Shown in pieces: positions 34,501 through 47,473 of a stretch of DNA of 64,000 nt. A program made the position numbers and the translations under genes. How positions within the stretch are numbered: the first letter of the stretch is position 1; every line of letters begins with the position of its first letter. This stretch comes from Miscanthus floridulus (Eukaryota > Streptophyta > Magnoliopsida > Poales > Poaceae): the NCBI RefSeq assembly GCF_019320115.1, contig NC_089581.1, positions 7,937,707 through 8,001,706 of the forward strand. The letters are read 5' to 3'. The notes below the pieces were generated by a model. The model saw only the letters and a program-made list of their open reading frames with translations, had not been told where the DNA came from and did no database searches.

Positions 34501-36494
34501 CTGCATACTTGTTATGCAGAACCATCTATGTAGCACATAAGAAAATTTTGTCATTAGAAACGATATCCTGCAGAGATAATAATTATTGTATTAAACAGCA
34601 GAGGAATAAGGGTCCAGAAGAGCACATCACGTATGCTCTGCTCCCTGTCCTGGGGACGTTTACATGTTGCTCTAAGTATGTTGGTCGCTTGTCTGTCATT
34701 AAGCTTCTTAGAGTATCTCTGCCCTTCTAGAATCTTGCAAACCTACAACCATATTTTTTATTAAAACAATGAACTTAACATGAATAATTCAAGTACAGCT
34801 GAATGATCATGGATACAGTACCTCCATAGGCAAATATACAGGTCATGAATCACTGCCTGCCTGAAGGCAAGGCCAAGAACCATACTTCAAACTGTAGTTG
34901 TATTTGTCCCAGAAGTACTGCACAACAGTCTTTCTTGTTCCTTTATCATCAACAGGAAATCTAAAATGACAAAAAGGAGCCGTAAGTTCATGACACAGTG
35001 TTGACATAGGCCAGATCGTTCCAATTGTGATATAGTAATACTACAGCTATTTAGCAGTTAGTAAGTGATGTGCCAGTAATTCAGAATTAATATTCATTAG
35101 TGAAGAATTAATATTCATCAGTGAACACAAATCATAAACGTCAACCTCAGACTGAATATTCTTTCAACATATTTGTTACTCCTAGACCCTGTCTTATACT
35201 TTGCCTACCCACATACAAACATGCACAAAATACTCAAAACTCAAGGCATAACTTGCAAAGATTAATCTTAGCATTAATATTCCAGAACATAAATGATGTA
35301 GAGAGAAGGGAAAAGAAAGGCAGCATTTGCATATAGATACTTACATCAGCTGGCTCATAGGGATGGAAGTAACCCCTGTTATCTTGTATCTTCTGATTTG
35401 ATCCTGTTGGCGAGTTGTTTCAATGCGAACTCCACCTAATGCTTTCTTTACCTGAACACAATTAATATCATATAAGATCACTCAACAAAAAGGAGCCAAT
35501 AGGAGGATGTACTGTACAAGAAGCTTTCTAGATTGTCAGTGTGTAAAAACATTACCTTCACACGATCCCTGTCCGACAAAGGCCGAGATGTATCACGCAT
35601 GTTCAGGTACTCCTCCACAAATTTGATAACTGACACAGGCTTAAAAAAGGATGTTGCTGATATGTATGCAAAAGGCAACATTAAAACCAATGTTAATTAC
35701 CAAAACATATCAAACAAAAGGCATGGAACCAACAAAAACATAGACAGGCTATTACCTATATTCAGTGAAAGCCCCATTTGTGTTGGGCGCAGGCTCTGGT
35801 AGTAACCCCTCCAACACTCAAGCCCCTCGCCAATGTCGCCTCTGTGACCAAAAGTAGTAGAGAAAAAGGATCTGGAAACTGTGACATAACTGCAGTGACA
35901 TTTAACCAAAAATTTGTCAGTACCCTGGATAAAAGATTACTAAAGCAAAATTCAAAGCAGGAAACTGTGTGTAGCTATTATACTTTCAAGATGGCGACTC
36001 CCTGAGGACAACATCAAGTACTTGTATGGTTTCTTGAGGCATATCCCTCTGTCTTCCACGCAGAAACTGCTGAAGGTGGTACAAATCTGTTCTCTCATCA
36101 ATTCGAATTGTGATTTTGTACTCCCTCTCTGACCTATAAATTGAAAAGGATTAATATGTGCTGGTGAGAGATAACTTTCATGTAGTACTGAAAATTGGAC
36201 CAAAATAGGATCTGGGAAGACCTTTCTTTCTCCTTCTTTTCTGGATCAACCAGCGTAACGACAAACTCCTCTGATTCAAAAGGAAGTGAACCAGCAGTAT
36301 AAAGACTCTTCCTTCCATCATAGGCAGGCAGTTTGCCGCCCAGAGCTGTCTTCCCATGCAACTTGATGAGTACATTGAGAACTTCCCTGTTGGTTTGTCT
36401 TGACTTTGACTCAGGATTAATAGACACCTAAAAGACACATAAATGCCAGGCAAAATGAATTATAATCTTTTTATTGAGATCAACTAGACCATGG

Positions 36495-37772
36495 TGTCGG
36501 GTTCATAAACCCGGGGTCCTTCATGGATCGGCTTCCCAACAAAAGCTCGGCCTAGCAGACAACGTTGCGAACCAACGCGCAACTCTTGGGTCGGCCCAAG
36601 TACCTAAACGACATGCCAGAATGGCGATCCAATCTCCGACCGGAGGGCCTGGCCAAGGCGGATTGGCACCCGCTTCCGACTCCGGCCCGCCTCTCCGACC
36701 GGAGCGCTCGCTTCGATCTCCAGCCCACCTCCGGACGGCCTCTCCGACCGAAAGGCCTAGCCAAAACACCACTTCCGACTCCTACCCGCTTCTCTGACCG
36801 GGAAAGCGCCGAACCCCTGCTTACAGCTCCTCTCCGACTGGCGCAATCAGAGCCGACTATGACCAACCGACCGGGGACGCCCGCTCGGTAAGGACCAGGG
36901 AATGGACGGAGAAAGTAAGGTAGGGCGCACAAGTCAAAACCGCAATACCAGGGACCGTACCCTATGCACCTGCCAGACCGTACCCTGCGACCCTCCTGGC
37001 ATGACAGAACCCCAACAGTATTGTAGGCGCTGATATTTTTCTACAGTGTTGTGGGCGCCATCAACTCCCATACCAGACAAATACAGTAAGGCTCCCCACA
37101 TGCCTCTGGACATCAACAGTGTTGTGGGCGCCGACATTTACCGTACCAGACGAACATGGTAAAACCCCTTACATGCCTCTGGGTATCAACAGTGTGGCAG
37201 GCACCGACATCTGCCATACCAGAAAAAGACAATGCAACCTCCCATGTGCATCCGACATTAAACAGTATTATGGGCGTCTACCATCATCTTGTACCCGCCG
37301 GCGTGGGCAGCAAGACTTAGCAGTATACAGACTCTCCCCCTCTCACTTGTAAGGCCACCCCCTTCATCCATAAAAGGGGATGCGCTCTCTCCCAAAAAGA
37401 GGACTCAGTTCATTCAGATCAATCAGTTCACTTACATTAATTCATCCTCTGTAACTTTAGGCATTCTAAAGTTATACCGAGTACACGCTCGAACACTTAG
37501 CACATAGCGGGGCTCTCGTCGCTCTTGGCCCTTCAAACTAGAGTCCGACCGGGCCTCTTGTACCCCCAATCTTTCTCCATTCCGTTTGTAACCTCACAAC
37601 AAACTTCGAGCACCTGGGCTCAGGAATAAAGTCACCGATCGACTCAAACTAGACGTAGTGCACGTTGCCTGAACCAGTATAAACCCTGTGTCATTGAGTG
37701 CTAGGCCACCTCCGATCACAACGTACGGTAAAACTACAAATATTTACTTATTAGTCACTTTCTGCACCGACA
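36495..37772 (+). repeat. 5' LTR of the intron-1 gypsy element
   Basis: Starts TGTCGGGTTCATAAACC and ends TTTCTGCACCGACA. A TATA-like CATAAAAGGGGATGCGCTC lies near 37370. It contains several copies of a CAGTGTTGTGGGCGCC-type motif (37010-37270). Confidence 0.92.
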
Positions 37773-37853
37773 GTTGGCGCCGTCCATGAGGAAGACGTTG
37801 TACGTTCAACACTTTTTGGTCATCGGATGGCCCACTTTTCCGCCACCTTCACC

Positions 37854-39921
37854 ATGGCAGGCAGAAGCGATATGACTCGCTTCGGCTCATTGGAGTTTCC
37901 TGCACTCCCACCTGTTGGGATGTGGGTTCGACCCGTCTTCGAGCCGTCTCAGGCCTTCCTTTTCGGAAGCCTGGACTTCGTCGCCGACCGGCTTGGCGTA
38001 CTACACCTCCGCGAGGAGGCACTTGTTTCGGCACCCGTCGGGGGGCGCCCTCCATCGGCTCTGAGACGCACGACAACTTCAACGACAGGGCGTCTGTGCT
38101 TCATTCCGAGCAAACTCTCTACTCAAACTCTGCTGTGAGTAATGTACATACTGTTATTTACTCTCTATTTACCATCTCCCGCCGATTATCCGGAGGAACA
38201 GTATTATCCACACCACAAACACCGTACGACTGGTTCCCTTGCGGCCTCGCGTCCCCCGCGGATGCATGCGCTCGGGGGCTCTGAGGGACGCTGGCGCCGC
38301 CCCCCTCTTACATCCGAATTCGTGGGAATGGCGAGCTATGCTCCCAACACTTTCCGTGAACTCCTGGACGACGAGGTCGAAAGCAACGGCTCCAGCATCG
38401 GGGATGTGGCACCTAGCCACCATTCGTCCCGAGAGTACGCTATGGCGGACGCTCCGAGGCAACCGCCGGTGGTTGCGGAGTCTGTGCAGACTCACACGCC
38501 TCCGGACCCACGTGTGGGATCCCTCGCGCTTGCACAAGGGCGCACCGAGGAGCTACGACAACGGCGGCAGAACCAGCCATCGCCTACACCGGCGCGCTCG
38601 GTGCAGCACGTTGCGCCCCATGCGCGTGACCCAGCGAGCGGCGCTCGGGGTCACGCCCGCCAGGTCCAGCACGACATCATGAATGAGGGGAACAACCCCC
38701 CACAGTTCGCTCGGGCTAGCCAGAATATCGCCGCTGTGGCAATGCTTCTACGCGGCGTTCCTGAGCCCATCAACCCTCAAGAACGGGCGGTCTACCGGAA
38801 CCTCTAGGCGCTGGTGGAAGCTGCCATCGTTCAACAGGCAGAGAGCTCCACATCGCGACTTCGACTCGTGTCCTCCCTCCCCACCAGGGGAGTGGAGACG
38901 CGCTAGATGGATCGCTCCATCCGCTCACCGCTGCAACCACCAAGCGCGGCACGGGAGGCCGCAGCTGCGCCGCGGTCTGACCCGGCGCATGCTCCACACC
39001 GACCACCAACACGTGAACGGCTCGATCCGAACCAAGATGCTCGCAGCGTCATTAGCAACCGGCATCAGGCCCGGCGTGTTGATGACGTTCATCGGGCGCC
39101 GGTGAGGACAGGCGATGCGGGCCCTGGCCAGACCATCAAGGGGAGCAATGAAACGTGCCCCAGGTATGGTCGCCGGCTAGATGACCAGAGTCCCAACCCA
39201 GAGGGCCCGGGACCACAGGCCTTTAGCCAACACATCCGGAGGGCGCCGTTCCCACGGCGCTTCCAACCACCCACCAACATCGCCAAGTACACTGGGGAGA
39301 TGAACCCCGGTATATGGCTCGAAGATTCTTAGCTCACCTACCAAGCCAGAGGGGTGAATGATGACCATTTCATCATTCAGTATCTCCCCATCTGCGTAGG
39401 GGAACATGTTCGAGCATGGCTCAAATTCCTCCTGTACGACAGCATCCGTGACTGGGCAGACCTCAAGAGGATCTTTGTCAGAAACTTCCAGGGGACGTAC
39501 ATCTGCCCTGGGAACTCCTAGGACCTCAAGAGTTGCCAGCAGGAGCCCAGCGAGTCCCTACGGGATTACATCCGTAGGTTCTCCCAATGATGCAACTCCC
39601 TCCCTAATATCGTCGACGTAGATGTCATCAGCGCATTCCTCTCTAGGACGACCTACGAGTCCCTGATCCACAAGCTTGGCTGCCTGAAGCCCCATACCAC
39701 CCGCGACCTACTCGACGTTGCCACGAACCATGCCTCTGGTGAGGAGGCGGTCAGAGCGGTCTTCAACGGAGACCGGGACAAAGGCAAGGCCAAACGCAAG
39801 GACCAAGATGAGGCCCCTCCTCACAGAGGGGCAAGAAGAACAAAAAGGATCGGCATCGATCGGAAAACACCGCGTTGGTCGCCATAGCTGATCGCACAGG
39901 CAAATAGCCCCAACAGGGCCT
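37854..39921 (+). pseudogene. Gypsy gag remnant
   Basis: Starts MAGRSDMTRFGSLEFPALPP at 37854. A low-complexity region follows (38142-38807; 38907-39332). The retrotransposon gag domain comes next: FPRRFQPPTNIAKYTGEMNP, then VGEHVRAWLKFLLYDSIRDW, RIFVRNFQGTY and SFLS/LRDYIRRFSQ-type blocks. Stops interrupt it at 38805-38807, 39330-39332 and near 39520 and 39588, and the C-terminal part is frameshifted. Confidence 0.8.
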
Positions 39922-40118
39922 GCCTGACCACTTCAACAAGCTCGTGGATAGCCCGTGCACCAACCACGCCTACCCCATTAAGCACCTCTACAAGGACTGC
40001 GAGCTCCTCAAACGTTTCCTACGATAGGCCGACGGGCCAAAGGAAGGAGACGATAGCTAAGAAGGGAGGCACGGTGAGCAAGGACAGGGACAACTTCCCC
40101 AACCCTTAGGAATGCATC

Positions 40119-42112
40119 ATGATCTTCGGTAGATCCGATGCTATCTGCTCCAAGCGCCAGCACAAGGTACGCTACAGGGAGGCATGCGCCACCGAGACGG
40201 CCATCCCTTCCTTCCTTAGCTGGTCAGAGTCTCCGATCACCTTCGATCAGAGGGACCATCCCTCCCACGTCATGAGACCAGGATGCTACCCACTCATCAT
40301 CGACCCCATTGTCCGCAAGAAGCGCCTCACCAAGGTGCTAATGGACGGAGGCAGCGACCTCAACATACTCTACGTCGACACCCTCGACGCCATGCGCATC
40401 CCCTAGTCGAAACTCCACGCAACAGGCTCTCCCTTCCACGGCATGATCCCAGGAGTGCAAGCGTACCCACTCGGGCAGATCGACCTACCCGTCACATTTT
40501 GCAACCGAGCCAACTTTCGCTCAGAGGTTCTCACCTTCGAGGTGGTGGACTTCCCAGGGTTTAACATGCCATCCTAGGGTGGCCATGTTATGCCAAGTTC
40601 ATGGCTATCCCCAACTACACCTACCTTAAGCTGAAGATGCCGGGACCAAATGGCGTCATCACTGTGGGCAGCGCCTTCTCGCATGCCTTCACGTGCGACC
40701 ATGAGCATTTCGAGCTCGCTACTGTGGTCGTCAACTCATCCGAGCTCCTGCGGCTCAGGGAGTCCTCGACCCCGGCAGTCTCGGACTGCAATAAACCAAC
40801 CTCCTTAATGGCCTTTCGCCCACTCGAGGAAACCAAGGTGGTGGGGATCGACCCCACTGACCCAAGCAAGATGGTGCGGATCGGGACCCAGCTCTCGGCA
40901 AAATAGGAATGCGAGCTCGTCGACTTCCTACGTGCCAATCGCGATGTCCCACCCGAAACGATTGAAGCCCGACAGATCGCTCGATGTGCCAAGACCTTCA
41001 TCGTGGTCGATGATGAACTATACAAACAGAGCCCATCGGGAGTGCTCATGGAGTGCATCCCTACCAACCAGGGAAAGCAGCTCCTTCTCGTGGTCCATGC
41101 CGAGATCTGTGGACATCACGTGGCCCCAAGGTCGCTGGTCAGAAAAGCCTTTCGTCAAGGTTTTTACTAACTCACCGCATTACGAGATGCAGAGGAGGTC
41201 GTCTGTAGGTGTGAGGGATGTCAATTCTACGCTCGGCAAACCCATTTGTCAGCACATGAGCTTCAAACCATCCCCATCACCTGGCCATTTGTGGTCTGAA
41301 GCCTCGACATGGTAGGACCCCTCAAAAGGGGCCTAGGCGGCTTCACTCACCTGCTCGTGGCAGTCGACAAGTTCACCAAGTGGATAGAGGCAAAGCCCAT
41401 CACCAACATCCGCTCGAAAGAGGCAGTCAAATTCTTCCTTGACATCGTCTACCGGTTCGGCGTTCCTAACTATATCATCACTAACCACGGAACTAACTTC
41501 ATCGGGAAAAGTTTCTAGACTTCAGTGATGGGTACGGCATCAGGATCGACTGGGCCTCGGTCGAACATCCACGAACTAACGGTCAGGTCGAGCGTGCCAA
41601 CGGCATGGTCCTCCAAGGACTTAAGCCACGCATCTTTCGACCAACTCAACAAGTACGTTGGACGATGGGTTGCAGAGGTCCCAGCGATCCTCTAGAGCCT
41701 AAGAACGACCCTGAACCAATCCATAGGATTCACACCCTTCTTCCTAGCCTATGGAGCTGAAGCAGTATTGCCATCCGACCTCGACCACTGACGCCCCAAG
41801 AGTGAAGGCTTTCGACTGCGACCGAGCCGTGGAGGCTTAGCAAGACACTATTCGACTTGCTCAAGGAAGCCCGCAAGATGATCATCATATGCTCTGCTCG
41901 CTACCAGCAAACTCTCTACAGGTACCATGAAAGAAAGATCAAGGGAAGGATCCTCGAAGTCGGTGATCTCATACTCCAGAGGGACCCAATCAATGAAGGA
42001 GAAGCACAAACTCTCTCCACCATGGGAAGGCCCCTGTACGGTGGTAGAAGTGATCCGATCAGGTGCCTACCGACTGAAGGACGACAACGGCAACATTCTC
42101 ACCAACATTTAG
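40119..42112 (+). pseudogene. Gypsy pol remnant lacking reverse transcriptase
   Basis: Aspartic protease-like KVLMDGGSDLNILYVDTLDA (40335 on), then MAIPNYTYLKLKMPGPNGVI. At about 40910-40970 the frame passes from ECELVDFLRANRDV directly to IARCAKTFIVVDDELYKQSP, a region normally downstream of RNase H. Reverse transcriptase and RNase H are therefore deleted. Integrase follows: SLDMVGPLKRGLGGFTHLLV, VDKFTKWIEAKPI, then ITNHGTNFIG, where the catalytic aspartate position reads asparagine. The C-terminal part is frameshifted. Confidence 0.85.
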
Positions 42113-45099
42113 AACATTGAACAGCTACGTTGTTTTTCCCTAAATTCGGTCTTACCTCTTTTATTCAACACTTGCTCCTGTAAAAGCACCCCGGCCCGAA
42201 CACTTTTAGCCCGGGTCGCTCGGGGGCTCTATGAGGGTACAATACTAAATACTACCTCTCTTTTTTATTATCACATGGTAAAAACTTTGTCCCTGAACGA
42301 AAGTGCATTCCATTCCTTTGATTACCCTATGTAACTTTGTTCTTACTCCCAACCGAACGCACCCCGCTATGGCCTACGGTTACGAGCAGTCGAGCCCCGC
42401 GGGCCATGCCCAGGTTCTTAAATGTTGTAGCCTACGGAACGAATGGGTAGGTGCAAAAAAGAAAGGATAAAAACAAAGCTATGCTAGGATAAAAACAAGA
42501 AATAGATAGTAATTCTATCACAAAACATAACTGATGTATTCATTGATACAAAAACTGTTCACATGGGGGCTCTTCCATTACATTTGCTGACTACTTCTAC
42601 TCCAAATACTACTGTGGCCACTCGGCAACATCAGCTAATACCGCTGGACATAACCACCGCCGCAAGGGCCCTGGCCGGTTTCGCTCCCTTGACTTCAACA
42701 AGCGCAACGGGTACCTCAAGGGCCCCACCCAGTTCCACTCCCTCGACTTCGACAAGCGCACCGGGTACCTCAAGGGCATCGCACCCATAGATGCTTAGCA
42801 GAAGAGCATGGAGCTCCTGACCTTCTCATGCAGTCGAGGCAGCTTTTGGGCAGGGATGCTGCCCGCCAATGTATGGCCACCGTGGTTGGAAGATATCTCA
42901 TCAAACTTTATGAACTGGCCAACCTGAACAGCTGCAAGGGCGAAACCTCCCACCGGCGCAGTCCCAAGCGTCTTCCTCTCCGACAAGGCTCTCTCGGAGA
43001 AGACTCACTAGAAGGAGTCCACATATGGCTCTATCCCGACAAAAGCCTCATAGACGGTGATGAAGCCGATGACATACGGCACCCTCTAGTACGCCACCTC
43101 CTTCGGCAGAACCAACCCCTTCTCGGCGAAGGCAGCCATCACTATCTCATCTATGTTGGGGGACCTCCAACTCAACGTCGTACTCCAAAATCATGAATGG
43201 GTCTATGAGTTCTCCTTTTCCTTCTTTCTTCCCCTATTTAAAGAAGAGGCGAAGCAGTTGAGGAAAGACGAAAGGATTGGGGCGAGAAACCCTCTCCCTT
43301 CCCCCATTCAATGTGGATGGGAAACGACGGGACGTGCCCTGACTGATGGGATGCACCCTACCCGATGGAACGATGCCTAGTGAAATGGAACATGGCCTGG
43401 GTATGGCCCACCACTACCGCACGTCGAGCGTGAGAACCAAAGCGCCACCACGCGTAGGCGGCTCTCCGCCTCCCCAGGCGAGACTTGAAAAAACCCAAAC
43501 AACGGGCTTCCTAAGTCGATCGAATGACTTAGGAAAATGCCGAGAGACAGGTAAGGAGCAAAGGGACACCCCATGTAGGCCATACCGACTCTGTCACGAA
43601 CGACGAGCATAGGTCCTGGTCGGGCATTTCTGATTGGAGCTCTTCAAACTCCGTCACTCGAGTCATCAAGGTAACATTACCGACCCCCACTCTTTCTTTA
43701 TATAATCATCCATACACTCATTCATTCCATGCACCCGTGCCTTCTGGATGATTCAGGCTCGAATCGCCCAGGGTTCGGGGGCTAAAGCATTACGTATGTA
43801 GTCAAATGCACCACAACGCTTCGTGTTGCGTCATGAAGCGGCAGTTGCCTCATTCAACATGAGCAACGATCGACTAGGGTCCAAAGGCCGACCCACAAAG
43901 GGCTCGAGGCCGCCTCGCGTCAAATAGAGTCAAGGGAGAAAAATACAGATGAGCCCCGTGCGGCCCTCTCCCAGTCTGCCCCGAAGCAGATAGGGTCATC
44001 TCAACCTTCTTGTTCAATTCTAAACCTCTGCCAAACCCATAGAATCTCCATCGAGGGGAGGCCAGTGGGCCACCCGGGTTGGTCTCCGAAACGACCTAGA
44101 CATCTACCGGGTTGCAGGTAAAGGAGCAATGGAATGTCACAAGAGGGCTATGCCAACCCTGTCACAAACAATGGACCCGGATTTCACTCGATCATACCCG
44201 TTAGTGAGCTCACCAAGCGCGTCACTCAAGCCCGAGCGATCGAGGCAAGCGACAAAACTTAGCCCCTCCGGTTGTGAAAAACCAAGGATGGGGTAACGCA
44301 CAAAACTCAAACTGACCCCTACCAAGCCCAACGGGGCTCAAGACACCCAAAAATGTCTGGGTCTATGACCCCAAACTCGCCCATCCCTCGGCTATGCCTC
44401 AGCTACGCCCGATGCCTAGATCTGCACACCGACACATGGGTTTGCGACCCTAAACTCTCTCCATCCCTAAAACTAACTGCCTCGGCTGCACGGGCTGCAC
44501 CGACGCCAGGATCCGTGAGTCCATCTTGCCTGATCCCAAAACTAACTGCCTTCGCTGCGCGGGCTACACCGATGCCAAGATCCGTAGCTCCGTCTCACCC
44601 GATCTCAAAACTAACTGCCTCGGCTACGCGGGCTGCACCAACGCCAGGATCCACGAGCTCTGTCTCACCTGATCACAAAACTAACTGTCTCGGCTGCGTA
44701 GGCTGCGTCGACGCCAGGATCCACGAGTCCATCTCGCCCGATCCCAAAACTAACTGCCTTGGCTGCACGGGCTGCACCGACGCCAGGATCCACAAGTCCA
44801 TCTTGCCCAATCCCTAAAACTAACCACCTCAGCTACACACGCGCCTGTTGACAACCCCCCAGGCGATTCTGCCTAAATCACTCGGGGGCTTGGGGGCTAC
44901 ACCTGTGGGTGCGCTCGTGCACACCCGCTGACGAAACAAAACTTCCCCCGCTGGCAACACGAAAACCCCCCAAATTATTCAGCCTGAATCGCCCGGGGGC
45001 TCAGGGGCTACACCCACGGGTGCGCTCGTGCGCACCCGCCGTCAAGACAAAAATCCCCTAGACAACTCTACCTGAATCACCCGGGGGCTCAGGGGCTCC
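42113..45099 (+). other. Long non-coding 3' region of the intron-1 gypsy element
   Basis: No recognisable protein. It contains a ~60-bp direct duplication (42690-42785, CGGGTACCTCAAGG twice), the 69-bp tandem array at 44469-44815, and near-repeats of CGGGGGCTCAGGGGCTACACC (44880-45090). Such regions are common in grass gypsy elements. Confidence 0.7.
44469..44815. repeat. Five-copy tandem repeat, ~69-bp unit
   Basis: Units start with AAAACTAACTGCC at 44469, 44538, 44607, 44677 and 44746, with a partial sixth at 44816. Each contains a CTGCACCGACGCCAGGATCC-like core. Because 69 is a multiple of three, a frame stays open through it, but there is no sign of a real protein. Confidence 0.92.
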
Positions 45100-46342
45100 T
45101 GACAGGTTCATAAACCTAGGGTCCCTCATGGACCGGCTTCCCAGCAAAGGCTCAACCCAGCAGACAACATTGCGAACCAACGCGCAACTCTTGGGCCGGC
45201 CCAAGTACCTAAACGACATGCCGGAAGGGTGATCTAATCTTCGACCGGAGGGTCTGGCCGAGGGGAAACGACGCCCGCTTCCGACTCGGACCCACCTCTT
45301 CGATCAGAGCACTCGCTTCGGTCTCTAGCCCACCTCTGGATGCCCTCTCCGACCAAAAGGCCTGGCCAAAATACCACTTCTGACTCCTACCCGCTTCTCC
45401 AACCGGAAAAGCGCTGAACCCCTGCTTACAGCTCCTCTCCGACTGGCGCAATCAGAGTCGACTAGGACCAATCGACCGGGGACACCCGCTCGGTAAGGAC
45501 CAGGGAACGAACGGAGAAAGTAAGGCAGGGCGCACAAGTCAAAACCGCAATACCAGGGGCCGTACCCTGTGCACCTACTAGACCATACCCTACGACCCTC
45601 CTGGCACGACAGAACCCCAACAGTGTTGTAGGCGCTGAGATTTTCCCTATAGTATTGTGGGCTCCCCACATGCCTCTAGACATCAACAGTGTTGTGGGTG
45701 CCGGCATTTACCGTACCAGACGAATATGGTAAAACCCCTTACATGCCTCTAGATATCAATAGTGTGGCAGGCACCGACATCTGCCATACCAGAAGGAAAC
45801 AACACAACCTCCCATGTGCATCCGACATTGAACAATATTGTGGGCGCCTACCATCATCTTCTACCCGCCGACGTGGGCAGCAAGACTTAGCAGCATACGA
45901 ACTCTCTCTGTCTCACTTGTAAGGCCACCCCCTTCAACTATAAAAGGGGATGCGCTCTCTCCCAAAAAGAAGACTCAGTTCATTCAGATCAATCAGTTCA
46001 CTTACATTAATCCACCCTCTGTAACTTTAGACATTCTAAAGTTATACCGAGTACACGCTTGAACACTTAGCACATAGCGGGGCTCCCGTCGCTCTCAGCC
46101 CTTTAGACCAGAGTCTAACCAGGCCTCTTGTACCCTCCATCTTTCTCCCTTCCATTTGTAACCCCACAGCAAACTTCGAGCACCTGGGCTCAGGAATAAA
46201 GTCACCGATCGACTCAAACAGGATGTAGGGCATGTTGCCTGAACTAGTATAAACCCTATGTCATTGAGTGTTAGGCCACCTCCGATCACAACGTACGGCA
46301 AAACTATAAATATTTACTTGTTGGTCACTTTCTGCACCGACA
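45100..46342 (+). repeat. 3' LTR of the intron-1 gypsy element
   Basis: Collinear with the 5' LTR, starting TGACAGGTTCATAAACC and ending TTTCTGCACCGACA. It is about 35 bases shorter and clearly diverged. TATA-like CTATAAAAGGGGATGCG near 45942. Confidence 0.92.
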
Positions 46343-46347
46343 CATGG

Positions 46348-46910
46348 TTTCACACATCACAACATACAAATAAACACTAAAAAGTTAGTATCCTTAGTGG
46401 AAGAATAATGAAAATCTCATGCTAGATGCAGTAAACAAGGCAGCATAACCAGTTACTTATCCTAGGGTTAAGAAAATGTAAAGCAACTTACAATGAAGTA
46501 TGAAAGAAATTAGCAAGTTGTGGGTGGATTGACAAGCCAATTAAGCTACTATGGGGTTGAAGAGGATCTGCATTTTGGGGGTGGTGGCCATGGTGTTGGT
46601 TGCTTCATGCGGTGGAGCCTGGTACGCCAATTTGGTTGCGACGCTGCCATGGGGATCCAGTGGCGTGGGCTGTTTGGCTAGAAAAGGACCCAATCTGGCA
46701 GTCGCAACGAGCTAATTGACTAGGGTTCTTCTATATTGCTAAGCTATGGCAGGGGAGAGGCACGGCTTCCCAATGACACAATGACACGCGCATGCGGGCC
46801 GCCCACCGCTGAGTTAATCTGAGCTCGGTGGCAGCGGTGGAGAGAGAGCGCGCACGGGTGTTGGGGATTGGGGGGCGAAGTGGGACCATGGAGGAGGAAG
46901 AAGTGTGTAA
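46348..46910. other. Argonaute intron 1, original sequence
   Basis: Non-coding intron sequence between the gypsy element and the next MITE. No repeat or gene seen. Confidence 0.5.
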
Positions 46911-47246
46911 GGGGGTGTTTAGATGAGGTGACTAAAGTATAACCGGTGTTACATCGGATGTCATGGTTGTGGGGTATTCGCATACTAATAAAAAAACAAA
47001 TTATAAATTTTGTTAGTACTCCACGAGACGAATTAATTAAGCATATTTAATTCATCATTAGCATATGTTTACTGTAGCACCACATTATCAAATCATAGAC
47101 TAATTAGTCTTAAAAAATTCATCTTGTAAATTAGTCGCAATCTGTGCATTTAGTTTCATAATTAGTCTATATTTAATACTCCATACATATGTCAAACATC
47201 CGATGTGATAGAAGCTAAACTTTAGCAGCAGTAACCAAACATGAAG
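46911..47246. mobile_element. AT-rich MITE with TAA flanks
   Basis: Inverted ends: GTGTTTAGATGAGGTGACTA at the left and the complement of CTTTAGCAGCAGTAACCAAA at the right. The interior includes GACGAATTAATTAAGC and CTAATTAGTCTTAAAAAATT. TAA lies directly outside both ends (46908-46910, 47247-47249), a 3-bp duplication typical of PIF/Harbinger-type elements. Same family as 4110-4383. Confidence 0.75.
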
Positions 47247-47473
47247 TAACTTTACTGTTTGTTACCCTGTACAAAAAATGCAATCTGGCAAGGTGTGCCA
47301 TCTAGGTCTCTCTACTTGCAAAATACCAATTCTGGGTCATGAACTTGGCTTCGGGTGCCATCTAGATCCAAACAAGCTCGAATGAAGATAAACTTTATAT
47401 CAAAATTTTAGCCCTCGATAGGATCCACAACTTTGTAGTTGAAAAGTTTTTAAATTAAAACTGTTTAGGGTCC

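Larger units (their letters stand above)
36495..46342 (+). mobile_element. Non-autonomous Ty3/gypsy element in Argonaute intron 1
   Basis: Two LTRs in direct orientation (36495-37772 and 45100-46342), both TG...CA. The 5-bp target duplication is CATGG (36490-36494 and 46343-46347). A primer-binding-like TGGCGCCGTCCATGAGG follows the 5' LTR, and a purine-rich CCCGGGGGCTCAGGGGCT precedes the 3' LTR. Gag, an aspartic protease fragment and integrase are recognisable. Reverse transcriptase and RNase H are missing, and the rest has many stops. About 3 kb of non-coding sequence with tandem repeats follows the integrase. Confidence 0.93.

Noticed and set aside
36565..36932. Opposing open frames in the gypsy LTR, resembling small genes
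   Set aside because: They recur in both LTRs with differing breaks and have no domain; GC-rich LTR sequence.
44353..44817. Possible repeat protein of 154 residues
   Set aside because: Explained by a 69-bp tandem DNA array in a retrotransposon 3' region; no initiation context or family.
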